A stretch of DNA of 64,000 bases from Curtobacterium caseinilyticum (GTDB taxonomy: Bacteria; Actinomycetota; Actinomycetes; Actinomycetales; Microbacteriaceae): NCBI RefSeq assembly GCF_030363035.1, contig NZ_JAUCMN010000006.1, forward strand, positions 124,001 through 188,000, written 5' to 3'. The position numbers and the translations under genes are program-made. This document shows positions 1-9,216 of the stretch, piece by piece (positions within the stretch are counted from its first letter, which is position 1; each line of letters opens with the position of its first letter). The notes beneath the pieces were generated by a model. It ran no database searches and had not been told where the DNA came from. It saw only the letters and a program-made list of their open reading frames with translations.

Positions 1-2
1 AG

Positions 3-1157
3 GCCACTTCGGCGGCCCTCACCGGGGGCCTGAACCTCGGTGCGCTCGTCGTGCTCGCGGTGGCGACCCTGCAGCTCGCCACCCGGCTCCCGCAGTACCT
101 CGCCGACCTGACCGCGGCGCCGGCGCTGAGCGTCGTCGGATCCGTCTTCGTCGCGGGAGCGGCGGTCACCGCTGCGGCGGACTCAGCGGCGGTGGCCGGC
201 CCCTTCCTGACCACCGTGGTGACGCCACCACTCGGGTACCTCCTGGTGCAACGCGCAGTCAAGGAAGACCGCCGCGCCGGTCGTCTGCTCGGGCACACGG
301 TGCTCGGGCTCGCGACGATCGAAGCGGGCGTCTCCCTCGCGGTGCAGATCGGCGCCCTGCGGCAGCCGTACCTCGACGCGTTCGAGGAGGCGTACTGGTG
401 GACCCCCGACTTCCAGCGGGCACTCGGCACGATGGACCACCCCCTGACCCTCGGCTTGTTCCTGGCCGCCGCGCTGCCCCTGGCGACGGGTCTCCGCCTC
501 GACCGCACCGCAGGTGCCGTCTGCCTCCTCCTGCTGTGCACCATCGTCGCGACCCAGTCCCGGGCTGCCCTGGTCGCGGGCTTGCTCGGACTCATCGGGG
601 TCGTCGCGCGCCGTCGCATGCCGTTCCTGCACGGTGCCGCCGTCCTCACCGCGGGGGCTGCTGCCGTGATGGTCATCCTCGCGGTCAGTCCTTCGTTGCT
701 CGTCGACTTCGCCGCCAAGCTCGCCGACGACGACGGGTCGGCCGACGCGCGGTTCACGGGCATCACCGTGGGGCTGCCGGCGGCGTTCGCCTCGCCGCTC
801 CTCGGCGGTGGTGCAGACGAGGCGACCGAGACGGCACGGGACCTGGGACTGGGTACGAGTTTCGAGAACCCGTTGATCATGATCGCGCTCGACTGGGGGG
901 CCCTCCCGGCCGTCGCGCTCGTCGCGTCCCAGGTGATGATGCTGCTGCGTGCCCGTTCGGGGACCTCCGTCCCGGGCGGAGCGATGACCGCCGCCGTGGT
1001 CGTGGTCTGCGCCGAGACGTTCAGTTCGATCGCCGTACCCGGCGGGCTGCCGACGCTTGCCTGCATGCTCGCCGGCTTCGCGATCGAAGGCGTGGACAGC
1101 ACCGCCCGGCAGCAGGAGTGTCGCCCCTCCGCCGACGAGCTCCGGGCGATCCGATGA
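3..1157 (+). CDS. O-antigen ligase/polymerase-like membrane protein (5' partial)
   Basis: The reading frame is open to the left edge of the window, so the true start lies outside it; 384 codons are visible. The protein is almost entirely hydrophobic, with about ten predicted membrane segments and a larger polar loop, the layout of O-antigen ligase/Wzy polymerase proteins. Such proteins join or polymerise lipid-linked glycans on the outer face of the membrane. A short Arg-rich cytoplasmic tail ends it. Its stop overlaps the next start by 4 bp (ATGA at 1154), and flippase, glycosyltransferase and tyrosine-kinase genes follow, which supports a role in exopolysaccharide assembly. The family is assigned from topology and context, not from a sharp motif. 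Confidence 0.75.
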   Translation, partial: ATSAALTGGLNLGALVVLAVATLQLATRLPQYLADLTAAPALSVVGSVFVAGAAVTAAADSAAVAGPFLTTVVTPPLGYLLVQRAVKEDRRAGRLLGHTVLGLATIEAGVSLAVQIGALRQPYLDAFEEAYWWTPDFQRALGTMDHPLTLGLFLAAALPLATGLRLDRTAGAVCLLLLCTIVATQSRAALVAGLLGLIGVVARRRMPFLHGAAVLTAGAAAVMVILAVSPSLLVDFAAKLADDDGSADARFTGITVGLPAAFASPLLGGGADEATETARDLGLGTSFENPLIMIALDWGALPAVALVASQVMMLLRARSGTSVPGGAMTAAVVVVCAETFSSIAVPGGLPTLACMLAGFAIEGVDSTARQQECRPSADELRAIR

Positions 1158-2449
1158 CCCGGACCGGTCGAGACGTCCTCGTCACGGTCCTCGGGAACGG
1201 CGTCGCGCCACTCGCTGCGCTCGGCACCGCCCCCGTGCTCGCGACGTCGCTCGAGGTCACCGGGCGCGGCGCGACGGCCGCTGCGACGGCCCCGCTCCTC
1301 CTCGCCACCGCGCTGACGTCCTTGGGCTTGCCTGCGGCGGTGACCCACGTCGTCGCACGCGGTTCCGTCACTGCGCGCCGCGCTCTCGCGACCGCCACCC
1401 CCGTCGCGGTCGTGATCGGACTCCTGGCCGCGGCGGTCGTCGGGCTCGTCCGCAACGACCTCGCCGGGTCGGACCGACAGCTCGGCGACCTGATCGGTCT
1501 CACCTCCCTCACCCTGGTGCCGAACCTGGCTGCGGCACTCCTGCAGGCGGCGGCGGCCGGCCTCCGGGCGTGGACCCTCGTTGCGCTGGAACGGACGGTC
1601 ACCCACGGCGGTCGGTTCGTCGTGATCGCGGCCCTCGCGTGGACCGACGCACTCACCGTCCCCGCCGCGGTCCTGACCATCGCTCTGAGCCCTGCACTCG
1701 GCGCACTCGTGTACGTCCGGCTCCTCGGACGTTGTCCGCGATCACGAGCTGGTGGGGGCCGCGGCGGCACAACAGGAGTGCTGCTCTCCTACGGCGTCCG
1801 CGTGTGGCTCGGTTCGCTCGCCGGCACCGTCCTGGTGCGACTCGACCAGACGTTGCTCACGCCGCTGGCCGGGACTGCAGCGCTCGGGATCTACGCAGTG
1901 GCCGTCAGCGTGAGCGACCTCCCGACGGTCGTGTCGAACGCGGTCCGGGAGGTGACGTTCTCCAGCCAGAGCGCGGACAACGACCCCACGTCACTCGGCC
2001 GCGTGGCGCGCGTCACCACGTGCGCCACGCTCCTCACGTGCGCGGCCCTGGCAGCGGTCCTGCCGTTCGCCGTCCCCGCGCTCTTCGGGATCGACTTCTC
2101 GGACGCGGTCCCCGTGGCCGCCGTGCTGTTGATCGGGATCGCGGGCAGCACGCCGGGCTCCATCGCAGGTGTCGGACTCGCAGCAGCCGGACGACCCGGG
2201 CTCCGGTCCCTGTCGCTCGGTGGCGCAGCGGTGTCGAGCGTCGTCACGCTCCTCGTGCTCGCTCCCGGATCGGGCGCCATGGGAGCAGCCGTCGCGACCG
2301 TCGTCGGGAACGCCGTCAGCAGCCTCGGCAACCTCGTGGCCCTGCGATGGACCACGGACGTCCCGATCCGATCGCTCTTCGGTCTCCGACGCGGTGACCT
2401 CGTGTCCGTCCGGATCAGCACCACTCGAACGAGGAGGAAGGCCCCATGA
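1154..2449 (+). CDS. Polysaccharide flippase (oligosaccharide/Wzx-like, MOP superfamily)
   Basis: A 431-residue integral membrane protein with about 12 hydrophobic segments arranged as two halves, the size and layout of Wzx-type flippases that move lipid-linked sugar repeats across the membrane. The ATG is chosen because it overlaps the upstream stop by 4 bp; a longer frame reading in from 398 is a shadow of the upstream gene. The stop overlaps the next ATG by 4 bp (2446), so translation is probably coupled through the operon. The basic C-terminal tail is cytoplasmic. The substrate cannot be told from sequence. Confidence 0.82.
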   Translation: MTRTGRDVLVTVLGNGVAPLAALGTAPVLATSLEVTGRGATAAATAPLLLATALTSLGLPAAVTHVVARGSVTARRALATATPVAVVIGLLAAAVVGLVRNDLAGSDRQLGDLIGLTSLTLVPNLAAALLQAAAAGLRAWTLVALERTVTHGGRFVVIAALAWTDALTVPAAVLTIALSPALGALVYVRLLGRCPRSRAGGGRGGTTGVLLSYGVRVWLGSLAGTVLVRLDQTLLTPLAGTAALGIYAVAVSVSDLPTVVSNAVREVTFSSQSADNDPTSLGRVARVTTCATLLTCAALAAVLPFAVPALFGIDFSDAVPVAAVLLIGIAGSTPGSIAGVGLAAAGRPGLRSLSLGGAAVSSVVTLLVLAPGSGAMGAAVATVVGNAVSSLGNLVALRWTTDVPIRSLFGLRRGDLVSVRISTTRTRRKAP

Positions 2450-3321
2450 CACCCCCACGTCCGCTCGTCGTCCGGAAGGCGAGGACCGCGGCGCTCGTCG
2501 CCCGGTACACCGCACAGAACCGCTGCTCGCGGGACGCTGTGACGGCGCCCGACGGCCCGACCGTCTCGCTCACGACCCACGGGGCTCGGCTCCGGTCCGT
2601 GCACCTGGCGATCGAGAGCATCGCGGTCGGGCGGTTGCGCCCCGGCAGACTGGTGCTCTGGCTCGACGAGGAGACTCGGCGCACGACACTGCCACCCGCG
2701 CTCACCCGGCTCGAGCGCCGCGGACTCGAGCTCCGATCGTGTCCGGACTGGGGGCCGCACAAGAAGTACTTCGGTCTCGCGCTGGAGCCCGACGGGCAAC
2801 TCCTCGTGACCGCCGACGACGACTGGTTCTTCCCGCACGACTGGCTCGCGACGCTGGTGATCGCCGCCGAACGCCACCCGACCGACACCCTCGCGCACCG
2901 TGTCCGGCGCATCGCCGTCACGCAGGGCGACATCGCGCCCTACGACGAGTGGACCGCGGTCGCCGAGGGCGGCGCGGACCGACGGCACGTCCCCGGCGGT
3001 GGATGGGGGCTCGCCCTCACCCCGGACGTGCTCGCCGTGCTCGCCGACGAGGGCGACGCCTTCGCGGCGCGCGCCCCTCGCGCAGACGACCTGTGGTTGC
3101 ACCGAGCGGTCCTCCGCGCAGGACGGGCCGTCCGTCCGGTCTCAGCACTGCCGTGGGAACGCTTCGTCCACGTCCCCGAACCCGCGGGCAGTCGACCGCT
3201 CCGGCTCGAGAACGTCGACGGCGGCGGCAACGACCGTCAGTTGCGTTCCGTCTACGAGCCCGAGTTGCTCGCATCCCTGGTCGCCGCGGACGAGCCGCCC
3301 ACGACCCTCACCCCCCACTGA
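2446..3321 (+). CDS. Glycosyltransferase of the exopolysaccharide operon
   Basis: A 291-residue soluble protein. The segment VSLTTHGARL near residue 40 looks like the nucleotide-sugar-binding start of a GT-A fold, and TADDDWFF near residue 125 carries an acidic metal-binding cluster like the DXD motif. A later stretch with GGGWGL and an acidic ADD motif fits the acceptor-side half. It is best called an uncharacterised glycosyltransferase that adds a sugar to the lipid-linked repeat at the cytoplasmic face. It overlaps the flippase by 4 bp and is followed after 17 bp by the tyrosine autokinase. The donor sugar and linkage are unknown. Confidence 0.72.
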   Translation: MTPPRPLVVRKARTAALVARYTAQNRCSRDAVTAPDGPTVSLTTHGARLRSVHLAIESIAVGRLRPGRLVLWLDEETRRTTLPPALTRLERRGLELRSCPDWGPHKKYFGLALEPDGQLLVTADDDWFFPHDWLATLVIAAERHPTDTLAHRVRRIAVTQGDIAPYDEWTAVAEGGADRRHVPGGGWGLALTPDVLAVLADEGDAFAARAPRADDLWLHRAVLRAGRAVRPVSALPWERFVHVPEPAGSRPLRLENVDGGGNDRQLRSVYEPELLASLVAADEPPTTLTPH

Positions 3322-3338
3322 CACCAGGAAGAAACCCG

Positions 3339-4775
3339 ATGGACATCAAAGAGTTCCTCCGCGTGGTCCGCGCCCGTTGGACCACCGTCGCCGTCCTCGT
3401 CGCCCTCGGCATCGGGGCCGCACTCGCGATCACGGCCGTCTCGCACGTCACGTACACCGCGACGACCGAGTTGTTCGTCTCGATCCAGGGCTCGAGCGGG
3501 AGCGCGACGGAGATCGGCCAGGGCAACAACGCCGCACAGCAGAAGACGCGCTCCTACGCGAGCGTCGTGCGGAGCGCGCGGGTCCTGCAGCCGGTCATCG
3601 CCGAACTCCACCTCGACGAGACGCCGAGGGAGCTCGCAGGTCGGGTGACTGCCGCCAGCCCGCAGAGCACCGTGCTGCTGACCGTCTCCGTCGTCGACGC
3701 AGATCCCGACCGTGCTGCCGCGGTGGCGAACGCCATCGGCGCCAGTTTCCGCGAGGTGGTCACCGAACACCTCGAGAAGCCCGTGGACGGTGGACCGAGC
3801 CTCGTCCGCATCGAGACCACCGACCCAGCCCTGCCGCCCACCACCCCGAGCTCGCCCCGCCGGACCGTGAACCTCGCGCTCGGTCTCGCCGGAGGGCTCA
3901 TCGGCGGCGTCGCCCTCGCGCTCCTGCGGCACGCGACCGACACCCGTGTCCGCAGCAGCAACGACGTCCGAGCGCTGTCGCACGCCCCGATCCTGGGCGA
4001 GATCTCGTTCGACCCGAACGCGGCGTCCGAACCCCTGATCGTGCAGGCCGGGACGCGGAGCCCGGCGGCCGAGGCCTTCCGCGGGCTCCGGACGAACCTC
4101 CTGTTCGTCGAGCCGGACCGTGACCGGTGCACGACGGTGGTGATCACGTCGGCGATGCCCGGCGAGGGGAAGACGACCACCACCGCGAACCTCGCCGTCG
4201 CCCTCGCCGAGAGCGGGGCGCGGGTCGCACTCGTCGACGCCGACCTGCGCCGGCCGAGAGTCGCCGAGGTGATGGGCATCGAGGGCAGCGTGGGGCTCAC
4301 CGAACTCCTCGTCGGGCGCGCCGAGCTCGACGACGTGATCCAGCCGTGGGGTCGGAACGGGCTCCTGGTGCTGCCCGCCGGAGCGACACCACCGAACCCG
4401 AGCGAGCTCCTCGGTTCAAGGGCGATGCGTGCCCTGATCGACGACCTCGAGACCCGCGTCGACTACCTCCTCATCGACTCGCCACCCCTGCTGCCCGTCA
4501 CCGACGCGGCCGTCCTCAGCAAGCTCGGAGCCGGAGCCGTCGTCGTCGCGGCAGCCGGTCGGTCCCGACACCAGCAGCTGGTCCGCGCCCTCGGGGTGCT
4601 CGAGACCCTCGACTCTCGGCCGCTCGGCATCGTCCTCACGATGCTCCGCCGCTCCGGCGCGGACCCCTACGGGTACGGCTACGGGTACGGGGAGGACGAC
4701 GACGCCCGCGCGGGGAGCAGACGACGGCGACGCCGTGTGCCGCGGCGTCGGCGCGGAACCACCGAGACACGGTGA
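3339..4775 (+). CDS. Polysaccharide biosynthesis tyrosine autokinase (Wzc/CpsCD-like fusion)
   Basis: 478 residues. An N-terminal Wzz/chain-length domain has a membrane helix near residues 15-35 and a second near 190-210, with an extracytoplasmic loop between them. A C-terminal BY-kinase domain carries Walker A (PGEGKTT, about residue 274), Walker A' (LVDADLRRP, about 298) and Walker B (LLIDSPP, about 376). The tail has a YGYGYGYG cluster near 445-452, the usual autophosphorylation site, then a very basic end. The family controls chain length and export of exopolysaccharide by cycles of tyrosine phosphorylation. The ATG has an AGGAAG ribosome-binding site 6-7 nt upstream. No cognate low-molecular-weight phosphatase is visible in the window. 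Confidence 0.92.
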   Translation: MDIKEFLRVVRARWTTVAVLVALGIGAALAITAVSHVTYTATTELFVSIQGSSGSATEIGQGNNAAQQKTRSYASVVRSARVLQPVIAELHLDETPRELAGRVTAASPQSTVLLTVSVVDADPDRAAAVANAIGASFREVVTEHLEKPVDGGPSLVRIETTDPALPPTTPSSPRRTVNLALGLAGGLIGGVALALLRHATDTRVRSSNDVRALSHAPILGEISFDPNAASEPLIVQAGTRSPAAEAFRGLRTNLLFVEPDRDRCTTVVITSAMPGEGKTTTTANLAVALAESGARVALVDADLRRPRVAEVMGIEGSVGLTELLVGRAELDDVIQPWGRNGLLVLPAGATPPNPSELLGSRAMRALIDDLETRVDYLLIDSPPLLPVTDAAVLSKLGAGAVVVAAAGRSRHQQLVRALGVLETLDSRPLGIVLTMLRRSGADPYGYGYGYGEDDDARAGSRRRRRRVPRRRRGTTETR

Positions 4776-4831
4776 TCCACAGAAATGTCGAACATGCACA
4801 TCAGTCGGTCGCGACGAGGGACGATCGCAGC

Positions 4832-5977
4832 ATGCTCAGGTCATCCACACCGCTGAACAGCATCCCTTCCGGAGAGGTCTACCGCGGCCTGCAGGCGGTC
4901 CGCGCGATCGCTGCCGTCATGGTCGTGGTGGAACACACGATGCTCTACGTGCGGGAGCGCCTCGATCCCTCGGTCGTCGTGTGGGACGGCGGACGGCTCG
5001 GCGTCTACGCGTTCTTCGTGATCAGCGGCTTCGTGATGCAGCTGGCAGTGCAGCAGCCACGCTCCCCGAGCTGGCAGATGTTCGCCGTGCGCCGCGTCAT
5101 CCGGATCGTGCCGCTCTACTGGATCCTGACGTCGGTGAAGGTGCTCGTGCTCGCGCTGGCACCGGCGGTCGTCCTGCACGCTGCCCTCTCACCACGTGTC
5201 GTGTGGCTGTCCTACGCGTTCCTCCCGAGCCGCAACATCGACGGCAAGGTCGTCCCACTGCTGGGTGTCGGCTGGACCCTGGAGATGGAGATGTTGTTCT
5301 ACGCGCTCGTCACGCTCGCACTCGCGACCCGGGTCAACCCCATGACGCTCTGCGCGCTCGTGACATCGGTCCTCACGATCTGTCACGTCGTCCGAGGCGA
5401 CTCGTGGCCAGCCTGGGCCTTCTACGGCGACCCGATCGTGCTCTTCTTCCTGGCGGGCATGGCGCTGGCGAAGTGGACCGCCGACCACGACAACCGACGA
5501 CTCCTCCTGTGGTTCACGTGGATCATCGCCCTCTGGTGCTTCGCGTGGACGCTGCAAGCACCGGACGACGCGGTGAGCGACTTCGCGCGGATCGCGAAGA
5601 GCATCGCTGTCCTCGTCACGATGACGCTCGTCGTCGCCGCGGAGCCATGGCTCCACCGTCGGGTGCCGAGATGGCTCGAGTTCCTCGGGGACGCTACGTA
5701 CGCGATCTACCTCTCGCACCCGTTCATCGCGCCTGGCATCCCGGTTGCGCTGGGTCTGCTCGGCCTCGGCGGGGCGGGCTGGATCTGGGCTGGCTACGGC
5801 GCCGCGGTGGTGGTCACCTTCGCGGTCGGGGTGGTGCTCCACGTCACCGTCGAGCGTCCGATCACGGCTCGCCTCCGTCGAGCGGTCTCGCGAGCACGAG
5901 ACGGCGGGCCAGACCGGAACGCTCGTCCCGAGGTGGTCGACGTCCGGTCAGGGCCCGCGCACGACGACGCCCGCTAG
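4832..5977 (+). CDS. Acyltransferase 3 family membrane protein
   Basis: 381 residues with about ten membrane helices. The first helix region carries RAIAAVMVVVEH; His35 aligns with the conserved catalytic histidine of the family. FFVISGFVM (about residue 69) is the classic second motif, and a YAIYLSHP motif sits near the C-terminal helices. These enzymes O-acylate glycans or lipids at the membrane, and its place after the autokinase suggests it decorates the exopolysaccharide. The ATG is 56 bp after the kinase stop. It could instead acylate a lipid or a secondary metabolite. Confidence 0.85.
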   Translation: MLRSSTPLNSIPSGEVYRGLQAVRAIAAVMVVVEHTMLYVRERLDPSVVVWDGGRLGVYAFFVISGFVMQLAVQQPRSPSWQMFAVRRVIRIVPLYWILTSVKVLVLALAPAVVLHAALSPRVVWLSYAFLPSRNIDGKVVPLLGVGWTLEMEMLFYALVTLALATRVNPMTLCALVTSVLTICHVVRGDSWPAWAFYGDPIVLFFLAGMALAKWTADHDNRRLLLWFTWIIALWCFAWTLQAPDDAVSDFARIAKSIAVLVTMTLVVAAEPWLHRRVPRWLEFLGDATYAIYLSHPFIAPGIPVALGLLGLGGAGWIWAGYGAAVVVTFAVGVVLHVTVERPITARLRRAVSRARDGGPDRNARPEVVDVRSGPAHDDAR

Positions 5978-5980
5978 GGT
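5975..5980 (+). promoter_or_regulatory. -10 box TAGGGT of a leaderless transcript
   Basis: TAGGGT ends 6 nt before the GTG at 5987 and no Shine-Dalgarno sequence is present. It matches the TANNNT-to-start spacing seen at several other genes in this window, so transcription probably begins at the start codon. The box overlaps the stop codon of the acyltransferase gene. Confidence 0.5.
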
Positions 5981-5986
5981 CGAGCC

Positions 5987-6925
5987 GTGCGATGGAGTCG
6001 AGTGGGCTGGCCCGGGGTCGGGTACGTCTCCCTCGAGGACGTCGACGGCTACGCCGAGCATCTCGCCCGCCTCGTCACCGATGCTCCCCCAGCTGTCGCC
6101 GCCCTCGCCTCCGTCACCTGGAACGAGGCCCGGGTCGCCGAGTGGACCGAGACCGAGACCACGACGCCGACCGGCAGCCTCGACACCGCGGGCATCGACG
6201 ACACCCCGACGCACACGGTCCGCGCGGTCGTCGTCGTTCGCACCGACGAGGTCCTCGACACCCCCGACGGGCTCTGGCGCCGGTGGAACCACGCTCGCGT
6301 GACGCTCGAGTTCGACCGCGCCGTCCTCGAGCCGGCCGACACCGAGCCGCTCGCGGTCCTCGCCGGTGACGTGCAGGTCTCCCGCGGCGAGATCGCCCAC
6401 GTCGATGCCGACGTCTGGGAGCTCCGCCTGCTGTTCTCCCCCACCGGCGAGCTCGCCGTGCACTTCCGCGACGTGGTGGTCGAGGTCCGTCCCGTCGCCG
6501 AGTCCGCGTGGTCCGACCTGGAGACACGCCCCACCCACGGCTGGCACGGCCCGGTACCGGACGGCTGGCTCGAGTGGGCCGCGCCCGCGGTCCGGGCTGC
6601 CGGGCACGGTGACGTCGGCGGGCTCTCGCTCGAACTCGACGGGTTCGGTGCGGACCCGACCGGACTCGACGAGGTCGACCCGCGCTGGGGCTTCGCTCCG
6701 CTGCACGCCGCCGCGTGGTTCGACCGGCGCGGTACGACCGAGGCCCTCATCGAGCGCGGCGCGGACGTCACGGTCCTCGACGCCGAGGGCCGCACGGCGC
6801 TCGACATCGCCCGCGCGCGCGGCTCGCGCAAGGCGGAAGAGGTGCTGCTCGCGTGGTTCGACGCACACGCCGTCGGTGAGGCGTACGTGGCCGACGACCC
6901 GTCGAGCGACGAGGCGACCCGCTGA
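5987..6925 (+). CDS. Ankyrin-repeat domain protein
   Basis: 312 residues. The first ~220 residues form an uncharacterised acidic alpha/beta region. Residues ~225-285 hold two ankyrin-type repeats (a GFAPLHAAAWF helix pair, then GRTALDIARARGS), so the protein probably binds another protein through its C-terminal end. There is no signal peptide or membrane helix, so it is cytoplasmic. The GTG start is preceded by a leaderless promoter. It is convergent with the GH1 gene across a repeat-filled gap. The function is unknown. Confidence 0.7.
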   Translation: MRWSRVGWPGVGYVSLEDVDGYAEHLARLVTDAPPAVAALASVTWNEARVAEWTETETTTPTGSLDTAGIDDTPTHTVRAVVVVRTDEVLDTPDGLWRRWNHARVTLEFDRAVLEPADTEPLAVLAGDVQVSRGEIAHVDADVWELRLLFSPTGELAVHFRDVVVEVRPVAESAWSDLETRPTHGWHGPVPDGWLEWAAPAVRAAGHGDVGGLSLELDGFGADPTGLDEVDPRWGFAPLHAAAWFDRRGTTEALIERGADVTVLDAEGRTALDIARARGSRKAEEVLLAWFDAHAVGEAYVADDPSSDEATR

Positions 6926-6954
6926 CACGACGGTCACCCGCCCCGCCGACGTCA

Positions 6955-7007
6955 GTGGAGCAGGAACTGTCGTCCGCGGGTGCGCGACCCGACGGTTGCT
7001 GCTCCAC
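6955..7007. repeat. 53-bp imperfect palindrome (family B, copy 1)
   Basis: The ends are GTGGAGCAG and CTGCTCCAC, and the 18-bp arms pair with two mismatches around a GC-rich centre. A second element of exactly 53 bp with the same ends lies at 45248-45300. It sits in the convergent gap between the ankyrin and GH1 genes and could act as a two-way terminator. Confidence 0.75.
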
Positions 7008-7066
7008 CGACGACGGCGACGACGGCGCTGACGGGGGCGGGGGCGGGGCGGGCGCCGGCACGTGAC

Positions 7067-7108
7067 GGACGGGGGGCGCGGTGCCAGCTGGCACCGCGCC
7101 TCCAGTCC
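7067..7108. repeat. 42-bp palindromic element (family A, copy 1)
   Basis: It contains a perfect 26-bp palindrome (GGCGCGGTGCCAG and its complement, 7075-7100) flanked by GGACGGG and TCCAGTCC ends. It lies 59 bp from the family B element and 16 bp before the GH1 stop, so it probably forms the terminator hairpin for both convergent genes. See the other copies at 10914, 34913, 40017, 45170, 49847 and 62574. Confidence 0.8.
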
Positions 7109-7123
7109 GGACACGGGGTCGCG

Positions 7124-8317
7124 TCAGTCGCGACGCGTCTCGAGCGCGTTGGCCTGCGCGACCTTGCCGTACCAGCGCGCCGAGTCCTTCGGCGTCCGCG
7201 CGAAGGTCTCACGGTCCCAGGCGACGAGCCCGAACGTCGGGCGGTAGCCCGACGCCCACTCGTAGTTGTCGAGGAGGGACCAGTGCTGGTAGCCCAACAC
7301 CTCGATGCCGTCCTCGATGCAGCGGTGGATCCCCTCGAGGGCGCCCTGCGTGTAGGCGACCCGGCGGGAGTCGTCGGCGGTGGCGATGCCGTTCTCGGTG
7401 ATCATCAGCGGGACGTGACCGGAGAGCTCCCACGCGCTGCGGAGCCCGTCGGCGGAGGCCTCGGGGTAGAACTCCCACCCGGTCAGGGTCGTCTCGACGT
7501 CGTCGGCGACGGGCAGCGGACCCGAGGGGCCGATGAACGTCCGGGTGTACGCCTGCACGCCGAGGAAGTCGTCGCCGGCGGCCTGCTCGAGGTACCAGTC
7601 GTCGCGCGGGTACCCGTACTCGCGGAGCATCTCCTCGGACCCCTCCTCGCCGGAAGGCGTGAACGCCTGCGTCGCGATGGTCCAGCCGGACTGCAGCCCG
7701 GAGACCTGCGACAGGACCTCGCGGGAGCGCTTGTGCGACGCGAGCAGCTGGTCCGCCACGTGCAGGTCGGGGTTGGGCAGGCCGTACGCGACGAGGTTCG
7801 AGGCGTCCTCGCCCCCGGCGAGCATCGCGGCGATGTTCGGCTCGTTGATCGTGCAGACGTAGCGGACGCCGTCCTGCACGACGGGGAGCGCGGCCTCGGT
7901 GTAGCGGGCGAACAGGTCGGCGGCGTCGTCGGCGCGCCAGAAGCCGTCACGCTCGAACCAGCGCGGCACGGTGAAGTGCATGAGGGTGACGATCGGCTCG
8001 ATGCCGGCCTCGTGGCAGGCCTCGACCATGCGGCGGTAGTGGTCGACCTCGGCACGCGACACGTGGCCGCGCTCGGGCTCGATGCGTGCCCACTCGATGC
8101 TGAACCGGTAGGAGTTCAGGCCGAGGTCGGCCGCGATCCGGATGTCCTCGCGGTACCGGTGGTAGCTGTCCGCGGCGTCGCCGGAGGGTTCGACGATGGT
8201 GGTGTCGGGTTCGTGCTCGTGCACCCACCAGTTCGAGTTGACGTTGTTGCCCTCGATCTGGTGGGCGGCGGTGGCGGCGCCCCAGAGGAAGCCGTCGGGG
8301 AACTGCAGCGTGGTGAT
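7124..8317 (-). CDS. GH1 family beta-glucosidase (start codon apparently ATC)
   Basis: Hydrolyses beta-glucosides such as cellobiose in the cytoplasm. FLWGAATAAHQIEG at the N-terminus is the GH1 signature. The acid/base Glu lies in INEPN (Glu159) and the nucleophile in ITENG (Glu308); HWSLLDNYEW near the C-terminus completes the sugar pocket. The length (397 residues) is somewhat short for the ~440-residue family but no core motif is missing. Homology begins at (M)TTLQFPDGF, where the codon here is ATC, 7 nt after an AAAGG ribosome-binding site; no ATG, GTG or TTG is in frame nearby. It is the last gene of the ABC operon, so it probably splits the imported oligosaccharide. Confidence 0.9.
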   Translation of the reverse strand: MTTLQFPDGFLWGAATAAHQIEGNNVNSNWWVHEHEPDTTIVEPSGDAADSYHRYREDIRIAADLGLNSYRFSIEWARIEPERGHVSRAEVDHYRRMVEACHEAGIEPIVTLMHFTVPRWFERDGFWRADDAADLFARYTEAALPVVQDGVRYVCTINEPNIAAMLAGGEDASNLVAYGLPNPDLHVADQLLASHKRSREVLSQVSGLQSGWTIATQAFTPSGEEGSEEMLREYGYPRDDWYLEQAAGDDFLGVQAYTRTFIGPSGPLPVADDVETTLTGWEFYPEASADGLRSAWELSGHVPLMITENGIATADDSRRVAYTQGALEGIHRCIEDGIEVLGYQHWSLLDNYEWASGYRPTFGLVAWDRETFARTPKDSARWYGKVAQANALETRRD

Positions 8318-8328
8318 GATGGTGCCTT

Positions 8329-9216
8329 TCAGGTGCGAGCCGGCGCCTGCCGGCCGAGGAAGTCGTCGAACAGCGCGATGGTCGCGGCCGGGTTCTCGAC
8401 GTGCGGGCCGTGGTAGCTCGTGGGGATGACCTCGTAGCGTGCTCCGGTGTCCTCCGCCATCTGCCGCTGCCACGGGATCGGCCATGCGCCGTCCCACTCG
8501 CCGTGTGCCACGAGGACCGGGAGCCCGGTCGCGCGGAGCTCGGCGGACGAGTCGGTGTGGTCCTCGAGGATGTGCCCGCCCGCGACGACGCTCAGTGGGC
8601 TCGTGGCGTCGAAGCGGTCGCGGACCATCCGGACGTCGTCGGGGAGTTCCTCGTCGGGTCGGTACGCCCAGAGCGGGTTCGTCGCGTCGAACAGCTGGCG
8701 GAGGTTGCCGCCGGTGTCGTGCAGGATCGTCAGTTCCGTGACCTTGCGGTAGGGCCAGCCGTACGGGCCGGAGCAGAACTGCACGACGCTGCGGAACGAC
8801 TGCGGCGAGGCGATGGCGGCCTCGCGGGCGATGACCCCGCCGAGCGAGTGCCCGATCAGGTGCACGGGCGCGCCGTCGTCGAGCAGTGCCGCGACCCGGA
8901 CGACGTCGGCCGCTTCTTCCTCGAGCGAGTAGTCCGACGGGTCCGCGGGCGCGGCCGAGTCGGCCTGGCCGCGGCGGCTGATGACGACCGCGGTCCAGCC
9001 GGCGTCCCTGAGGAGCGGCATGAAGGTGCGCCAGTCCTCCTTGGATCCGGTGTAGCCCGGGACGATCAGGACCGTGCCCTTCGACTCCCCCGCGGGGACG
9101 ACGCGGTAGGCGGTGAGCCGGCCGACGGGCAGGTCGATGCCGACGACGTCGACACCCTCGGGCGTGGGGAGGTGGCCGAACGACGGGACGGACGGGAAGT
9201 CCAACGACATGGTCAT
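8329..9216 (-). CDS. Alpha/beta hydrolase
   Basis: 295 residues. The nucleophile elbow GHSLGG (LIGHSLGGV, about residue 120), an oxyanion-region PGYTGSKEDW near residue 50, an acidic residue in GEWDGAW and a late histidine in SYHGPHVENP make a complete Ser-Asp-His triad. The ATG overlaps the upstream ATPase stop by 4 bp, and its own TGA falls in the ribosome-binding site of the GH1 gene. Its place in a sugar-uptake operon suggests an esterase that removes acyl groups from imported oligosaccharides, but a lipase or peptidase-like role is equally possible. Confidence 0.85.
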   Translation of the reverse strand: MTMSLDFPSVPSFGHLPTPEGVDVVGIDLPVGRLTAYRVVPAGESKGTVLIVPGYTGSKEDWRTFMPLLRDAGWTAVVISRRGQADSAAPADPSDYSLEEEAADVVRVAALLDDGAPVHLIGHSLGGVIAREAAIASPQSFRSVVQFCSGPYGWPYRKVTELTILHDTGGNLRQLFDATNPLWAYRPDEELPDDVRMVRDRFDATSPLSVVAGGHILEDHTDSSAELRATGLPVLVAHGEWDGAWPIPWQRQMAEDTGARYEVIPTSYHGPHVENPAATIALFDDFLGRQAPART

